This document shows positions 1-10,945 of a stretch of 64,000 nucleotides of DNA, piece by piece. The notes below the pieces were generated by a model. That model was not told the origin of the DNA and searched no databases. It was given only the letters and a program-made list of their open reading frames with translations. How positions within the stretch are numbered: position 1 is the stretch's first letter; every line of letters starts with the position of its first letter. The DNA is taken from positions 1 to 64,000 of the forward strand of contig NZ_QTJR01000013.1 of the NCBI RefSeq assembly GCF_003382285.1, given 5' to 3'. Both the position numbers and the translations under genes were made by a program. The DNA comes from Lysobacter soli. GTDB lineage: Bacteria > Pseudomonadota > Gammaproteobacteria > Xanthomonadales > Xanthomonadaceae.

Positions 1-84
1 CCCGAGCGCCGCAGGCGATCGGAAGCTTGGCTAGTGATTCTTCTTTTGCTCGTAAACATCACGGGTAAAGCGTGCAACGTCCAT

Positions 85-275
85 GGATTCCCGCCTTCGC
101 GGGAATGACGAGCAAGAGCAACAGCGACGGCAACGGCAACGGCAGCGGCAGCGGCAGCGGCAAGATCAAGATCAAAGTGGATTCCAGCTTTCGCTGGAAT
201 GACGGTGATGTGGCTCACCGCTGCCGGAGTGCCCCGATGGTACGGGCCTGGATCCCGGCTTTCGCCGGCATGACG
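85..275. repeat. Three REP-like palindromes in the left intergenic region
   Basis: Three copies of a 26-bp REP-type element lie at 85-110, 179-204 and 250-275, all in the same orientation. Each begins GGAT, has an 8-bp stem around a CTTC or TTTC loop, and ends ATGACG. The stems differ (ATTCCCGC, ATTCCAGC, a CCCGGC type) but pairing is kept, which is the usual REP pattern. Copies 1 and 2 flank a low-complexity run of CGGCAA/CGGCAG hexamers (about 126-163) that passes into AAGATC repeats. Nothing in 1-322 looks like a gene; an open frame here reads WIPAFAGMT twice, the typical translation of a REP. Confidence 0.85.
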
Positions 276-322
276 GTGTCTGTGTAACTGAATACTGCCG
301 GCAGCTAGTCGCGCAGCGAAGA

Positions 323-1102
323 TCACCCGAACCGCTGCAACACATCCCGCACGCCACCCAGATAACTCACGCCAAACAGATTCAGATGGTTGAGCAGGTG
401 GTACAGGTTGTACACCGGCGCGCGCTCGCGCCAATCCGACACAGGCTTCGCGACCGAATCGTACGCACGCCAGAACGCATCCGGCGGCGAACCGAACAGC
501 GTGAGCATCGCCAGTTCCGATTCGGCCCAACCGAAATGCACCGCGCCGGCGTCGATCAATGCCGGCGTGCCGTCGGCACAGCAATGCAGGTTGCCGAGCC
601 ATAGATCGCCGTGCAGCAACGATGCCGGCTGCGCGGGAATCAGATCGTGCAGTCGCGAGCAGATGCGCTCGACCGCATCGACGTCATCGGCAGCCAGATG
701 CCCGCCGTCCAGCGCGCGACGCGCCTGCGGACGCAGGCGGTGCTCAGCGAAGAAGGTCCACCCATCGTCCGTCCACGGATTGGCCTGCGGCGTCGGGCCG
801 CAGAAGCCATCGCGCTTGAAACCGAACCGCGCATTGCGCAACGCATGCTGAGCGGCGACGCCTTCGCCGGCGAGCGTCCAGAACTTTTCCTTCGGCGTAC
901 CTTCGCCGAGGTCTTCCAGCACCAGCCGTTCCGGTTCCAGCGCGAGCACGCGCGGCACGCGCATCGCACCTGCGCCGGCCAGCGTCGCCAGGCCCGTCGC
1001 TTCGGCGGTGAAGAACTCCGCCGGCGCGCCGGGCCAGCGCTTCACGACGACCGCAAGGTTGCGGTACGTCGTGTGCTGGATCTGCTGGCGGCCGGTCGTC
1101 AC
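323..1102 (-). CDS. Fructosamine/ketosamine-3-kinase family protein, short N-terminus
   Basis: Predicted cytosolic kinase of the FN3K/YniA family, which phosphorylates sugar-amine (Amadori) adducts and so destabilises them. With the GTG start at 1102 it has 259 residues. Visible landmarks are the lysine in VVVKRW (about residue 21), the catalytic loop HGDLWLGN (164-171, Asp166) and the metal-binding LIDAG (Asp184), followed by ESELAML. E. coli YniA is about 286 residues and has FDP and GDRECDLAM at the last two places, so the metal loop here is divergent. Only about 20 residues precede the lysine, shorter than the family norm; any longer reading would lie inside mksB in another frame. It begins 10 nt after the mksB stop and is probably the last gene of that operon. 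The start codon is the weakest part of the call. Confidence 0.8.
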   Translation of the reverse strand: MTTGRQQIQHTTYRNLAVVVKRWPGAPAEFFTAEATGLATLAGAGAMRVPRVLALEPERLVLEDLGEGTPKEKFWTLAGEGVAAQHALRNARFGFKRDGFCGPTPQANPWTDDGWTFFAEHRLRPQARRALDGGHLAADDVDAVERICSRLHDLIPAQPASLLHGDLWLGNLHCCADGTPALIDAGAVHFGWAESELAMLTLFGSPPDAFWRAYDSVAKPVSDWRERAPVYNLYHLLNHLNLFGVSYLGGVRDVLQRFG

Positions 1103-1112
1103 GCGCGTCGCC

Positions 1113-3920
1113 TTACGCCGCCTGCGCGTCGTCGCGACGATCGCGCTTGAGCACCGCGACGGGTTCCGCCCACGCGTTGCCGCCACGGCGCTTGCTCGTC
1201 GCCAACACCAGGTCGGACGGCTCGAACACGTTGAGGTTGTGCGTGATCGGCGTGGTCAGGATGTACTGCGCGTCGGTCGAACGCAGGAAGCGGCCGACCT
1301 TCTCGATGTTGAACACGTCCAGGTGCGCGAACGGTTCGTCGATGAAGACGAAGCCGCCCGGCTGGTCCTCGTCGCGCAGCAGGCCGACAAGCAGCAGCAG
1401 CGACTTCATCACCTGCTGGCCGCCCGACGCTTCGCCGTCGTCCAGCCCGATCCAGCCCTTGCGGTCGAAGTCGAACTTTACCGTGAGCCCCGCCTGTGCG
1501 AGCGCGACATCCTCGTTCACCAGCTCGGGCATTTCGACATCGACGCCGATGCCGGCGAGTTCGCCCAGCGCCGCGAGGTTCTTCTTGTAACGGCGCACCG
1601 TGGCGCGCAGCACGTTGATGTACGCGCCGCGCGCTTCCTCGGTGATACGGCGCGCGCGATGCAGGTGCGCCTCGCGCTTGCCAATGGTCGATTCCAGCCC
1701 GTCGTGGTCGGCGGCGAACTTGTCGCGCAGCGCGATGCAGCCTTCGTCCTCGATGTAGCCGCCGCGCTGCAGGCGCTCGTCGATGCGTTCGAGCTCACGC
1801 CGCACGGCGCCCGCGCTTTCGTATTCCTCGCGCGCCTGGCGCAAGGCGTCGGCGCTGCGCCACGCGTGCGGCATCAGCGCGCGTTTGCGACGGAACTCCA
1901 CGATGCGCTGCACCAGCTGCTGGCGTTCCTGCGCGATCTGCTGCGCCCGCTCGCGCACTTCGTTGTCGAGCGAACGGATCTCGCCCGCGCGCGTGGCGTC
2001 GGCGATGCTTTCGGCCTTGTCTTCCGCTTCGAGCCCATCGAGGCGGGAACGCGCGTCCGACAGCGCCACCGCCGCCTGCTGCGCGGCTTCGGCCATCGCG
2101 GGAAGTCGTTCGGCGGCGTCGGCGAATTCCGCCGCACGCGTCACCAGTTCCTGGCCGGCATCGAGTCCAAGCAGTCGCGCTTGTTCCGCGTCGACGCGCT
2201 TGCCCAGTTCGCTCAGTTCGTCCTCGCGCGCATGCGCACGCTGCTGGATGTCGATCTGCTCGGCGCGCAGTTCGTCCAGTCGCGCCTGCCGCGCGCCGCT
2301 GCCGAAATGCGGTGCGCCGCCGCCGATGTGGCGACCGCCGCGATGTTCGCGCAGGTAGCCCTTCAGCGTGATCCAGTCCTGCCCCTTCGGCAGGCGACGG
2401 CCGTCCTCGATGTCCTCCACGCGCTGGATCTTGTCCAGCTGCTTGGGCAGCCACGACGGCGGCTCGGCGGAGAACTTCACCACTTCCAGCAGCGACCCCT
2501 TCGTCGCCTTCTCCACCAGTGTGCGCGTGGACACCACGAAATGGCGGTACTGCATCTTCTCGCCAAGCTTCCACGCGGCACCTTCGTCGCGCGGATTCTC
2601 CAGCACGATGAGGTGGCGATACGGCGCCAGCACGGCTTCGATGGCGACCGACCACTTCGGATCGACGATGTCGACCAGTTCGGTGAGCACGCGGTGTTCG
2701 ATGCCCGCGTTGTCGAGCGCGGTGCGGAAATCGCGCTCGAAGGGCTCGACGATGCGTCCGCCACCGCTGAGCGCGGCCACCTGCGCGGCGATTTCGCCGG
2801 TGCGCTGGCGATCGCGTTCGGCTTCCAGCTTCAGTTCGGCCTGACGGCGGCGGCCTTCCTCGACGCGACGGCTGAGTGCTTCCACGTCGACCGCGCCGCG
2901 CTGCGCCTGCATGCGCGCGAGTTCGTCGCGACGACGCACCAGCATCTCGGCATCGCGTGCGTGGTCGCGCGCGGCGGTGAATTCGGTTTCGCAGGCGCGC
3001 ACGTCGGCGCGGGCGCGTTCGATCGCCGCGCGCAGTTCGTCGCGTTGACCGACGGCGTTGGCTTCACGCGTGCGCAGGTTGTCGAACACGCGTTCGCGCT
3101 CGCGCAGCGCGCGACGCAGGCCGGTCAGGCGCGGGCGCGCGCCTTCCAGCGTGGCGCGCAGGTCGGCCAGTTCGATCTTCGGCGCGATTTCGGCCTGCAG
3201 TCGCTGGCGCTGGTTGCGCAGCGCCTGGCCTTCCTCGAACGAACGAACGTCCACGCGCGCCGATTCGAGCTTGAAATGCAGCTCACCCAGCCCGTGTCGC
3301 AGCTGTTCGATTTCCTTCTCGACGTCGAGCTGTTCGCTCTTGGCGCGCTGGTAGTCGTCCAGCACCGCCTTGTCCTCGAACACGTCGAACACCAGCTGCA
3401 GCAGTTCGCGCGGCGAAAGCTGGCAGAGCTTGTCGGTGGCGCCCTGCTCCAGCGTGAGCACGCGGCAGATCGCGCGCGTGAGTCCGGCGCCGGCAAGCCG
3501 CACGCGATAGTCGCGCACGCCGAGCCATTCGCCGCCGGTTTCGATCTGCTCGACCGGCACGTCGCCGGCGAGGATCTGGTAATCGCGCGACCAGTCGCCG
3601 CCGCGCTTGCGGATGCGGCATGCGAGCGTGACGGTCTCGTCCTTGATCGGGAAGAACGGACGACCGCCGCGGCGATCCGGACGATTGCTCACCACCGCGC
3701 GCAGCCACGCCTGGCCCTTGCCGTTGTGGCGCAGGTAGGTCTTGTAGTCGCGCGCGGTTTCGCGGTCCTCGATGGCGAGCAGCGTGCGCAGCGCGTCGAG
3801 CAGCGTCGTCTTGCCCGAACCGTTCGGACCGACGACGGTGATGACCGAGGCATCGAGCGGCAGCTGGAAACGCTGCCAGTAATCCCAGTGCACGACTTCC
3901 AGGCTGCGGAACTCAAACAT
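1113..3920 (-). CDS. mksB: SMC-like ATPase of a MksB/MukB/JetC-type condensin
   Basis: 935-residue SMC ATPase, the motor of a MukBEF-like complex that loops or compacts DNA. The N-terminal head has Walker A GPNGSGKT (31-38). Two long Arg/Glu-rich coiled-coil arms flank a central hinge-like globular region containing VDIVDPKWSVAIEAVLAPYR. The C-terminal head has a signature motif ASGGQQ (about 831-836) and Walker B FVFIDEP (from about 857). The start is the ATG at 3920, where MFEFRSL begins; upstream in-frame sequence is low-complexity and overlaps the preceding gene. The gene overlaps the end of mksE by 8 nt, implying translational coupling. The length fits MksB better than full-size MukB (about 1,480). 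No JetD/MksG TOPRIM nuclease follows, so chromosome organisation is more likely than anti-plasmid Wadjet activity, but the subfamily needs a profile search. Confidence 0.82.
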   Translation of the reverse strand: MFEFRSLEVVHWDYWQRFQLPLDASVITVVGPNGSGKTTLLDALRTLLAIEDRETARDYKTYLRHNGKGQAWLRAVVSNRPDRRGGRPFFPIKDETVTLACRIRKRGGDWSRDYQILAGDVPVEQIETGGEWLGVRDYRVRLAGAGLTRAICRVLTLEQGATDKLCQLSPRELLQLVFDVFEDKAVLDDYQRAKSEQLDVEKEIEQLRHGLGELHFKLESARVDVRSFEEGQALRNQRQRLQAEIAPKIELADLRATLEGARPRLTGLRRALRERERVFDNLRTREANAVGQRDELRAAIERARADVRACETEFTAARDHARDAEMLVRRRDELARMQAQRGAVDVEALSRRVEEGRRRQAELKLEAERDRQRTGEIAAQVAALSGGGRIVEPFERDFRTALDNAGIEHRVLTELVDIVDPKWSVAIEAVLAPYRHLIVLENPRDEGAAWKLGEKMQYRHFVVSTRTLVEKATKGSLLEVVKFSAEPPSWLPKQLDKIQRVEDIEDGRRLPKGQDWITLKGYLREHRGGRHIGGGAPHFGSGARQARLDELRAEQIDIQQRAHAREDELSELGKRVDAEQARLLGLDAGQELVTRAAEFADAAERLPAMAEAAQQAAVALSDARSRLDGLEAEDKAESIADATRAGEIRSLDNEVRERAQQIAQERQQLVQRIVEFRRKRALMPHAWRSADALRQAREEYESAGAVRRELERIDERLQRGGYIEDEGCIALRDKFAADHDGLESTIGKREAHLHRARRITEEARGAYINVLRATVRRYKKNLAALGELAGIGVDVEMPELVNEDVALAQAGLTVKFDFDRKGWIGLDDGEASGGQQVMKSLLLLVGLLRDEDQPGGFVFIDEPFAHLDVFNIEKVGRFLRSTDAQYILTTPITHNLNVFEPSDLVLATSKRRGGNAWAEPVAVLKRDRRDDAQAA

Positions 3921-4656
3921 CGGCCTGCGCCTCTTCGGTGGTGTCGCTGCTTTCGTGGAGGTCGTCGTCGAGCGGTGCGTCGTACGCATCGTCGTCGACG
4001 CTGTCGGCGTTGGCCGCCTGCGTCGCGCGCGCCTGTTCGACGACGAACGACAGCGCGCCATCCATCACGCGGCTGGCGATGCGTTCGTAATCGAAGGCGA
4101 GATCCAGCAGCGGACCTTCGGCAATGCGCTCCTTCCGGCGCACGACGAAGCCGTGTCGCTGCAATGCGCCGAGTGAAAGATTGATGCGGAACTTGCCGCC
4201 GAGCTTGTCGCCGAAGTCGGCCACCAGCGTGCGTTCGTTGATCGGTTCGACCATGTCCTGCCCGACCGGCACCGGTTTGAGTTCGGCGAACATCTGCTCC
4301 TGGTCCTGCTGGCGTTCGCTTTCCTGCCGCGCGATCTGGCGCTGGCGCTTGGGCAGCACCAGCAGCGACCACAGCACGACCAGCAGCGCGAGCGCATCGC
4401 GATCCAGCTGCAGGTTGCTCGCGGCCCATGCGCGCGCACTGCCGAACACGTCGTTCTCCTGCGCGCGCGCCACGCCGACGGCGACATGCGCGGCGAAGGG
4501 ATGTTCAAGCAGGCGCAAGCCGGCGCCGGCAAGGCGGCGATCGAGTTCATCGCGCAGTTCGGCGTCGACCAGGACCTGGCGCACCGCGTGGTCGTCGCGC
4601 GGCAGCCAGCGCTCGGCGAGCAGGCGGGCGATGAGGGTGGCGGTGGGATCGCTCAT
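3913..4656 (-). CDS. mksE: MksE/MukE/JetB-like condensin accessory subunit
   Basis: 247-residue protein between the kleisin and SMC genes, the position of MukE-type (KITE) subunits that bind the kleisin and DNA. It starts MSDPTATLIARLLAERWLPR, has a central hydrophobic helix (DALALLVVLWSLLVLP) followed by an Arg/Gln-rich segment, and a winged-helix-like stretch (INLSLGALQRHGFVVRR). The C-terminus is an acidic tail rich in Asp and Glu. It overlaps the kleisin stop by 4 nt (ATGA) and the SMC start by 8 nt. Sequence similarity within this family is weak, so the call rests mainly on size, wing-like features and gene order. Confidence 0.7.
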   Translation of the reverse strand: MSDPTATLIARLLAERWLPRDDHAVRQVLVDAELRDELDRRLAGAGLRLLEHPFAAHVAVGVARAQENDVFGSARAWAASNLQLDRDALALLVVLWSLLVLPKRQRQIARQESERQQDQEQMFAELKPVPVGQDMVEPINERTLVADFGDKLGGKFRINLSLGALQRHGFVVRRKERIAEGPLLDLAFDYERIASRVMDGALSFVVEQARATQAANADSVDDDAYDAPLDDDLHESSDTTEEAQADV

Positions 4657-6176
4657 GGGGTTTCCGTTGTTGCGGCGGATTTTTTCTTCCGCTTTGGTTT
4701 CTGCTTCGGCTCGTCATTCCCGCGAACGCGGGAATCCAGTGTCTTCGCCTTCGGCGAGCTTGCAGGCCTCAAGTCGCTGGATCCCCGCCTTCGCGGGGAT
4801 GACGTAGAGGGGGCGGCCGCATCGTGCGCTTCGGGAGAGTGCTCGTGTTCGACGTCGGTCGCCTCGGCTCCGTCGCTCGTCACGATGGCTTCGACGCCAG
4901 CACCCTCCGCCTTCCCCGTCAGCCACGCCCGGCTCATGTACGCCACGCCCGCGCGGTTGACCTGCTCGAACTGCGTGCCGACCTTCCAGCGCAGCGGCAA
5001 CTGGGCGATGGACGCGCTGACGCCGTTGCGGTTCTCCGCGCCGGGGTCGCCGATCAGGCCCAGCAGCGACAGCCGGTACGCACTGACGGCGAAGCCGTCC
5101 TGCGGCACCCAGTCGGACAGGGCGGTATCAACGTCGCTTTCCAGCGCCGCCAGCTGCGACAGCCATTGCTCCGCGTGCGCGTAGTCGTTCTCGGCGACCG
5201 GCACCTGTGTGTCGTCGGGCGCGTCCTGCGCGGGCGGCAGCGAGGCGTCTTCCTGCGCCTCGCGCTCGCGTTCGACCAGTTCGTATTCGGCGATGTCCAG
5301 TGCGATCGGCGCCAGCATGAAGGCCGGCGCGACCACGCGCGCGAGCGCATCGTCCGCCAGCGCGGCGAGCGCGTCGGTGTCCATGCCACGCAGGAAGCGG
5401 TTGACGTCGGTGGACGAAAGACCGCTCGCGCCGATGTGTACGCGATGGCGGTCGAGCTGGTTCAGCGCACGCTGGAACACCGACGCCTGACGCAGCATCG
5501 AACTCTGCGCGCGACCGATCTGCTGCGCGACGCGATGCGTGGCGGCGTCGAGTTCCTCGTCGGCGGCGATCTCCTTGACGATCGCCGTGCCCTTCTCGAC
5601 CCACTGCCACACCTGCTGCAGCGTGCCGGCGGCGCGCTGGATGCGGTGCTCGGAGCCGCTGAGCACGGCCTGGTCGAAGTCCTCGCGGTATTCGTTGAGG
5701 CGCGACAGCAGGTGCTGCAGGTCGTCGCCGCGCACGCGCCCCACGGCCTGGCCGGCGGCGAGTTGCGCGGTGACGTAGGCCAGCTCGTCGCCCTCGCGGT
5801 TGAACTGCAGCAGCAGGCCGATCGACGACAGCGCCTGGCGCCCAACCGGGCTGATGCGGTAGCGCTGCGTGTCGTTGTCCCAGCGCAGCAGGTCGTTCTC
5901 GCGAAGGCGGCCCAGCACGGTGTCGAACTTCACCGGGTCCAGGTAGGCGAAGTGGTCGCGCAGCTCCTGCGGGCTCCAGTCCGGCGCGGCGCCGCGCTCG
6001 CCAATGGCGCGCAGCACCAGCAGGCGCACCATCACGCTCTCCTCGCCACCGTGGAACAGGGTCGAGAAGGCGCGCAGCAGGTCGCGGGCGGAAAGGAGCG
6101 GGTGCAGGTCGGGCAGGTCGGCCGCGACGATGCCGGCGCGGAGATAGTCCTGCAGGGGTGCGGAAGCGTCGTCCAT
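4653..6176 (-). CDS. mksF: MksF/MukF/JetA-like kleisin
   Basis: 507-residue protein, first gene of the operon and predicted kleisin bridging the SMC heads. The N-terminal part (about 10-110) looks like winged-helix DNA-binding folds (ESVMVRLLVLRAIGERG, then RLRENDLLRWDNDTQRYRIS). A helical middle follows (about 120-310), then an acidic linker and a second globular part (about 350-430). The C-terminal 80 residues are odd: residues 458-489 are the translation of a REP pair (SSPRRRGS... and SRVRGNDE), followed by a Lys-rich tail (KQKPKRKKKS). The 93-bp REP pair is exactly 31 codons, so the frame survives. The family in Wadjet systems is DUF3375-like; I infer kinship from order and architecture. 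Confidence 0.7.
   Translation of the reverse strand: MDDASAPLQDYLRAGIVAADLPDLHPLLSARDLLRAFSTLFHGGEESVMVRLLVLRAIGERGAAPDWSPQELRDHFAYLDPVKFDTVLGRLRENDLLRWDNDTQRYRISPVGRQALSSIGLLLQFNREGDELAYVTAQLAAGQAVGRVRGDDLQHLLSRLNEYREDFDQAVLSGSEHRIQRAAGTLQQVWQWVEKGTAIVKEIAADEELDAATHRVAQQIGRAQSSMLRQASVFQRALNQLDRHRVHIGASGLSSTDVNRFLRGMDTDALAALADDALARVVAPAFMLAPIALDIAEYELVEREREAQEDASLPPAQDAPDDTQVPVAENDYAHAEQWLSQLAALESDVDTALSDWVPQDGFAVSAYRLSLLGLIGDPGAENRNGVSASIAQLPLRWKVGTQFEQVNRAGVAYMSRAWLTGKAEGAGVEAIVTSDGAEATDVEHEHSPEAHDAAAPSTSSPRRRGSSDLRPASSPKAKTLDSRVRGNDEPKQKPKRKKKSAATTETP
4712..4804. repeat. Inverted REP pair inside the kleisin gene
   Basis: Two REP elements face each other at 4712-4737 and 4779-4804, separated by 41 bp. 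They are the same family as the three copies at 85-275: stems ATTCCCGC and ATCCCCGC with GGAT and ATGACG ends. They lie in frame within the last 50 codons of the mksF-like gene and are translated. This is the doublet (BIME-like) arrangement usually confined to intergenic DNA. Confidence 0.9.
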
Positions 6177-6366
6177 ACAGGACCGGAAACTACGGGTGAG
6201 CCATGGTGGGTGAGCGCCGGGCGCGAGACAACTCTTGCGCTGGGGCCTTTTTTAGGCAGTGGCGGCGACGTCCGTCGGAAGGTCCGGCGATGTCGATCCG
6301 GGGAGGCGCGATTCGTCGTATCAGGGAGGGCCGGCGACCCGTCGCCCCACTGATCAGGAGCCACCG

Positions 6367-6726
6367 ATGAAGCGATTCCTTGCCGTTTTCCTGGGCACCC
6401 CGGCGTCCCTCGACGCCTGGAAGGCCCTGCCCGAGGACGAACGCAACCGCCGCGAGCAGGACGGCATGGCCGCCTGGGGCGACTGGGTGAAGAAGCACGA
6501 GAAGGCGATCGTCGACCACGGCAGCCCGCTCGGGAAGACGAAGCGCATCGATGCCAGGGGCATCTCGGACATCCGCAACGAGCTGGCCGCCTGGACGGTG
6601 GTCGGGGCCGACTCCCACGACGCGGCGGCCCGGATGTTCGAAGGCCACCCGCATTTCTCGATCTTCCCCGGCGATGCGGTGGAGGTGATGGAGTGTCTGC
6701 CGATGCCGGAAGCACCCAAGGAATAG
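6367..6726 (+). CDS. YCII-related domain protein
   Basis: 119-residue cytosolic protein of the YCII/dimeric alpha-beta-barrel type. It starts MKRFLAVFLGTP, has a central helix ending in WVKKHEKAIVDHGSPLG, and a C-terminal DAAARMFEGHPHFSIFPGDAVEVMECLPM, matching the usual strand-helix-strand ending in which a conserved HP(H) sits near a putative active site. The ATG at 6367 follows an AGGAG at 6355-6359 with suitable spacing; the longer open frame upstream has no support. Family members are often expressed with ECF sigma factors, but none is present here. The substrate is unknown. Confidence 0.8.
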   Translation: MKRFLAVFLGTPASLDAWKALPEDERNRREQDGMAAWGDWVKKHEKAIVDHGSPLGKTKRIDARGISDIRNELAAWTVVGADSHDAAARMFEGHPHFSIFPGDAVEVMECLPMPEAPKE

Positions 6727-6734
6727 CGGATTGA

Positions 6735-9200
<2,466 letters not shown>

Positions 9201-9208
9201 CGAATTGC

Positions 9209-9233
9209 GCAGCCCTTGCCGGGCAAGGGCTGC
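9209..9233 (+). terminator. Hairpin after fadH
   Basis: A 12-bp perfect inverted repeat (GCAGCCCTTGCC and its complement at 9209-9220 and 9222-9233) begins 8 bp after the fadH stop. There is no T-run after it, so it may be a 3'-end stabiliser or a Rho-assisted site rather than a strong intrinsic terminator. Confidence 0.5.
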
Positions 9234-9666
9234 AGGGGTGTTGCGGGCCCGACGGAGGAGCCCGCTTTCACGCTGGTGCCCGGCCGGGCCGGTCCTTCCT
9301 GAATGGGCGTTCGGGTTTTGGATGGCCGGATCGCCGGCCTGAATTCCGTTTACAGACAACAAGTTGCATTCGGCGCGGGAAAAATCCAGCCGGATCCCGG
9401 AGGCCCGGTCAAGCCCCCGGCATTCACCCCGTGTTTATCTTGGCGCCGCTACCTTGCGCCAACTTTTTCGGCCACCCCTCTTGGTGGCGACCCTCACCGC
9501 CCGCGCATCCAACGACCTGCGCGCGGATTTGGTGAATGGGCAAAAGCGCGCCGCAGAGTGCGCTGCCCTCCCCAGTACGCCATGCCGGCACGTGCCGTGG
9601 CCCGCCTCCCCATCCGGGAAGCGGCCATGAAGCGGACCGGCGCAACGGAGCAAGGAGTCCGATTAG
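9234..9666. other. Intergenic region fadH to SleB-like gene, no gene seen
   Basis: 433 bp without a convincing ORF. It contains a short 6-bp palindrome (9324-9329 with 9334-9339). The downstream gene has AAGGAG at 9652-9657. No clear sigma70 promoter was found. Confidence 0.6.
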
Positions 9667-10125
9667 ATGAAACTGGCTTGGATCCTGTGGCTGGCCTCCG
9701 TGCTTCCGCCACAAACCGCCGACTCGCTGTGCCTGAGCACCACCGTCTACCTGGAAGCGCGCGACCAGTCGGTCCGCGGCCAGAAGGCGGTCGCCGAGGT
9801 CGCCCTGCGTCGCCGCGACAGCGGGCTGTGGGGCAACACCGTCTGCGACGTGGTGACCGCGCGCAAGCAGTTCGCCCCCACCCTGGTGTCGCCGGGCACG
9901 CGCCTGAGCAACACCGACGCCTGGGCCGAGGCCGTCACCATCGCCCTCGACGCCGAACGCAACTGGGCGCTGCCGCCCGGCGAGCGCAAGGAGATCGTGC
10001 CCGGCGCGAGCCACTTCGCCGCCCACGCGATCGCCAGCCCGTCGTGGCGCACCGCGTACCAGGTGGCGACGATCGGCGATCACACCTTCTATAAGGTGCA
10101 ATCGCTCAAGCCGCGTCGTTCGTAA
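9667..10125 (+). CDS. SleB-type cell wall hydrolase, exported, catalytic domain only
   Basis: 152-residue protein of the SleB/Hydrolase_2 family, whose members cleave glycan strands of peptidoglycan. The N-terminus (MKLAWILWLASVLPP) is a short hydrophobic export signal. The mature part starts LCLSTTVYLEARDQSVRGQ, containing the conserved Glu of the EAR motif, then GNTVCDVV, a variant of the family's STVCGVV, and ends with GASHFAAHAI and HTFYKV, matching the usual HFY motif. It lacks a separate peptidoglycan-binding domain. AAGGAG at 9652-9657 sets the start with 9-nt spacing. Sporulation is not implied; short forms of this family are common in proteobacteria. Confidence 0.8.
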   Translation: MKLAWILWLASVLPPQTADSLCLSTTVYLEARDQSVRGQKAVAEVALRRRDSGLWGNTVCDVVTARKQFAPTLVSPGTRLSNTDAWAEAVTIALDAERNWALPPGERKEIVPGASHFAAHAIASPSWRTAYQVATIGDHTFYKVQSLKPRRS

Positions 10126-10261
10126 GCGCGGCTTTCCGAACCCGGACGCGCGTCGTCCGGGTGCGTCGATGGCAATGGTCCGTTGCATGCCGCGACGTTG
10201 AGCCGCGCCCCGCGCGTCGGCCATAGTGTCGGGATTCGCTTTCCTTGAAGGGATCCCCGCA

Positions 10262-10873
10262 ATGAAGCTCTACACCAAGCCCGGCGCGTGCTCGACCGCC
10301 GACCACATCGCGCTGCAGTGGACGGGCCAGCCGTTCCAGCTCGAGATCCTGGACAAGGAATCGATGAAGGCGCCCGCCTTCCTCGCGATCAATCCGGCCG
10401 GCGCAGTGCCGGCGATCGTCGACGGCGATTTCGTGCTGACGCAGAACGCCGCGATCATGGGCTACATCGCCGATTCCTTCCCCGAAGCCGGCCTCGCCGG
10501 CGACGGCAGCCCGCGCCAGCGCGCCGAGGCGGCCCGGTGGCTCGCCTTCGTCAATTCCGACCTGCATCCGGCCTTCAAGCCGCTGTTCGGCCCGGCGGCG
10601 TTTATCGGCGACGAGAGCCAGCACGAGGCCGTGAAGCTGGCCGCCCGCAAGCGCCTGCGCTCGCTGTTCGAGTCGGCCGACCGGCAGCTGGCCGGCAAGC
10701 AGTGGCTGGCGGGCTTCCGCAGCTACGCCGACCCCTACCTCTACATCACGCTGCGCTGGGCGCAGGGCCTCTCCATCGACCTCTCGGGCCTGGACCACCT
10801 GGCCGCGTTCAAGGCGCGCATGGAAGCCGATCCGGCCGTGCAGAAGGCGCTGAAGATCGAAGGCTTGGCGTAA
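10262..10873 (+). CDS. Glutathione S-transferase, beta class-like
   Basis: 203-residue cytosolic GST. The N-terminal thioredoxin-like domain starts MKLYTKPGACSTADHIAL, with Cys10 at the position of the active-site cysteine of bacterial beta-class GSTs, then NPAGAVPAIV (cis-Pro) and LTQNAAIMGYIAD, which binds the glutathione gamma-glutamyl moiety. An all-helical C-terminal domain follows (AARWLAFVNSDLHPAFKPLF; SYADPYLYITLRWAQ). The ATG at 10262 follows GAAGGGA; the 12-residue upstream extension is unlikely. It is a single-gene unit closed by a strong terminator. Substrate unknown. Confidence 0.92.
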   Translation: MKLYTKPGACSTADHIALQWTGQPFQLEILDKESMKAPAFLAINPAGAVPAIVDGDFVLTQNAAIMGYIADSFPEAGLAGDGSPRQRAEAARWLAFVNSDLHPAFKPLFGPAAFIGDESQHEAVKLAARKRLRSLFESADRQLAGKQWLAGFRSYADPYLYITLRWAQGLSIDLSGLDHLAAFKARMEADPAVQKALKIEGLA

Positions 10874-10894
10874 GCCGCGGCGCAACACGCTGAT

Positions 10895-10930
10895 ACGCAT
10901 GAAGGCGGCCCAGGCCGCCTTCATGCGTTT
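10895..10930. terminator. Bidirectional terminator between convergent genes
   Basis: A 16-bp perfect palindrome (10895-10910 paired with 10913-10928, core GAAGGCGGCC) followed by TTT on the plus strand. It sits between the GST gene (plus) and the unrecognised gene at 10946-11497 (minus) and can serve both. Confidence 0.85.
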
Positions 10931-10945
10931 AGGGCCCGGCGAAAC

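Noticed and set aside
72-287. Open frame reading WIPAFAGMT repeats
   Set aside because: It is the translation of REP elements and low-complexity DNA; no ribosome site or coding-type composition.
1008-4184. Very long plus-strand open frame opposite the SMC gene
   Set aside because: Antisense shadow of high-GC coding DNA; the minus-strand product has clear Walker and signature motifs.
1113-6176. Calling the operon a Wadjet anti-plasmid system
   Set aside because: The diagnostic JetD/MksG TOPRIM nuclease is not present, so only an SMC complex of the wider family is supported.
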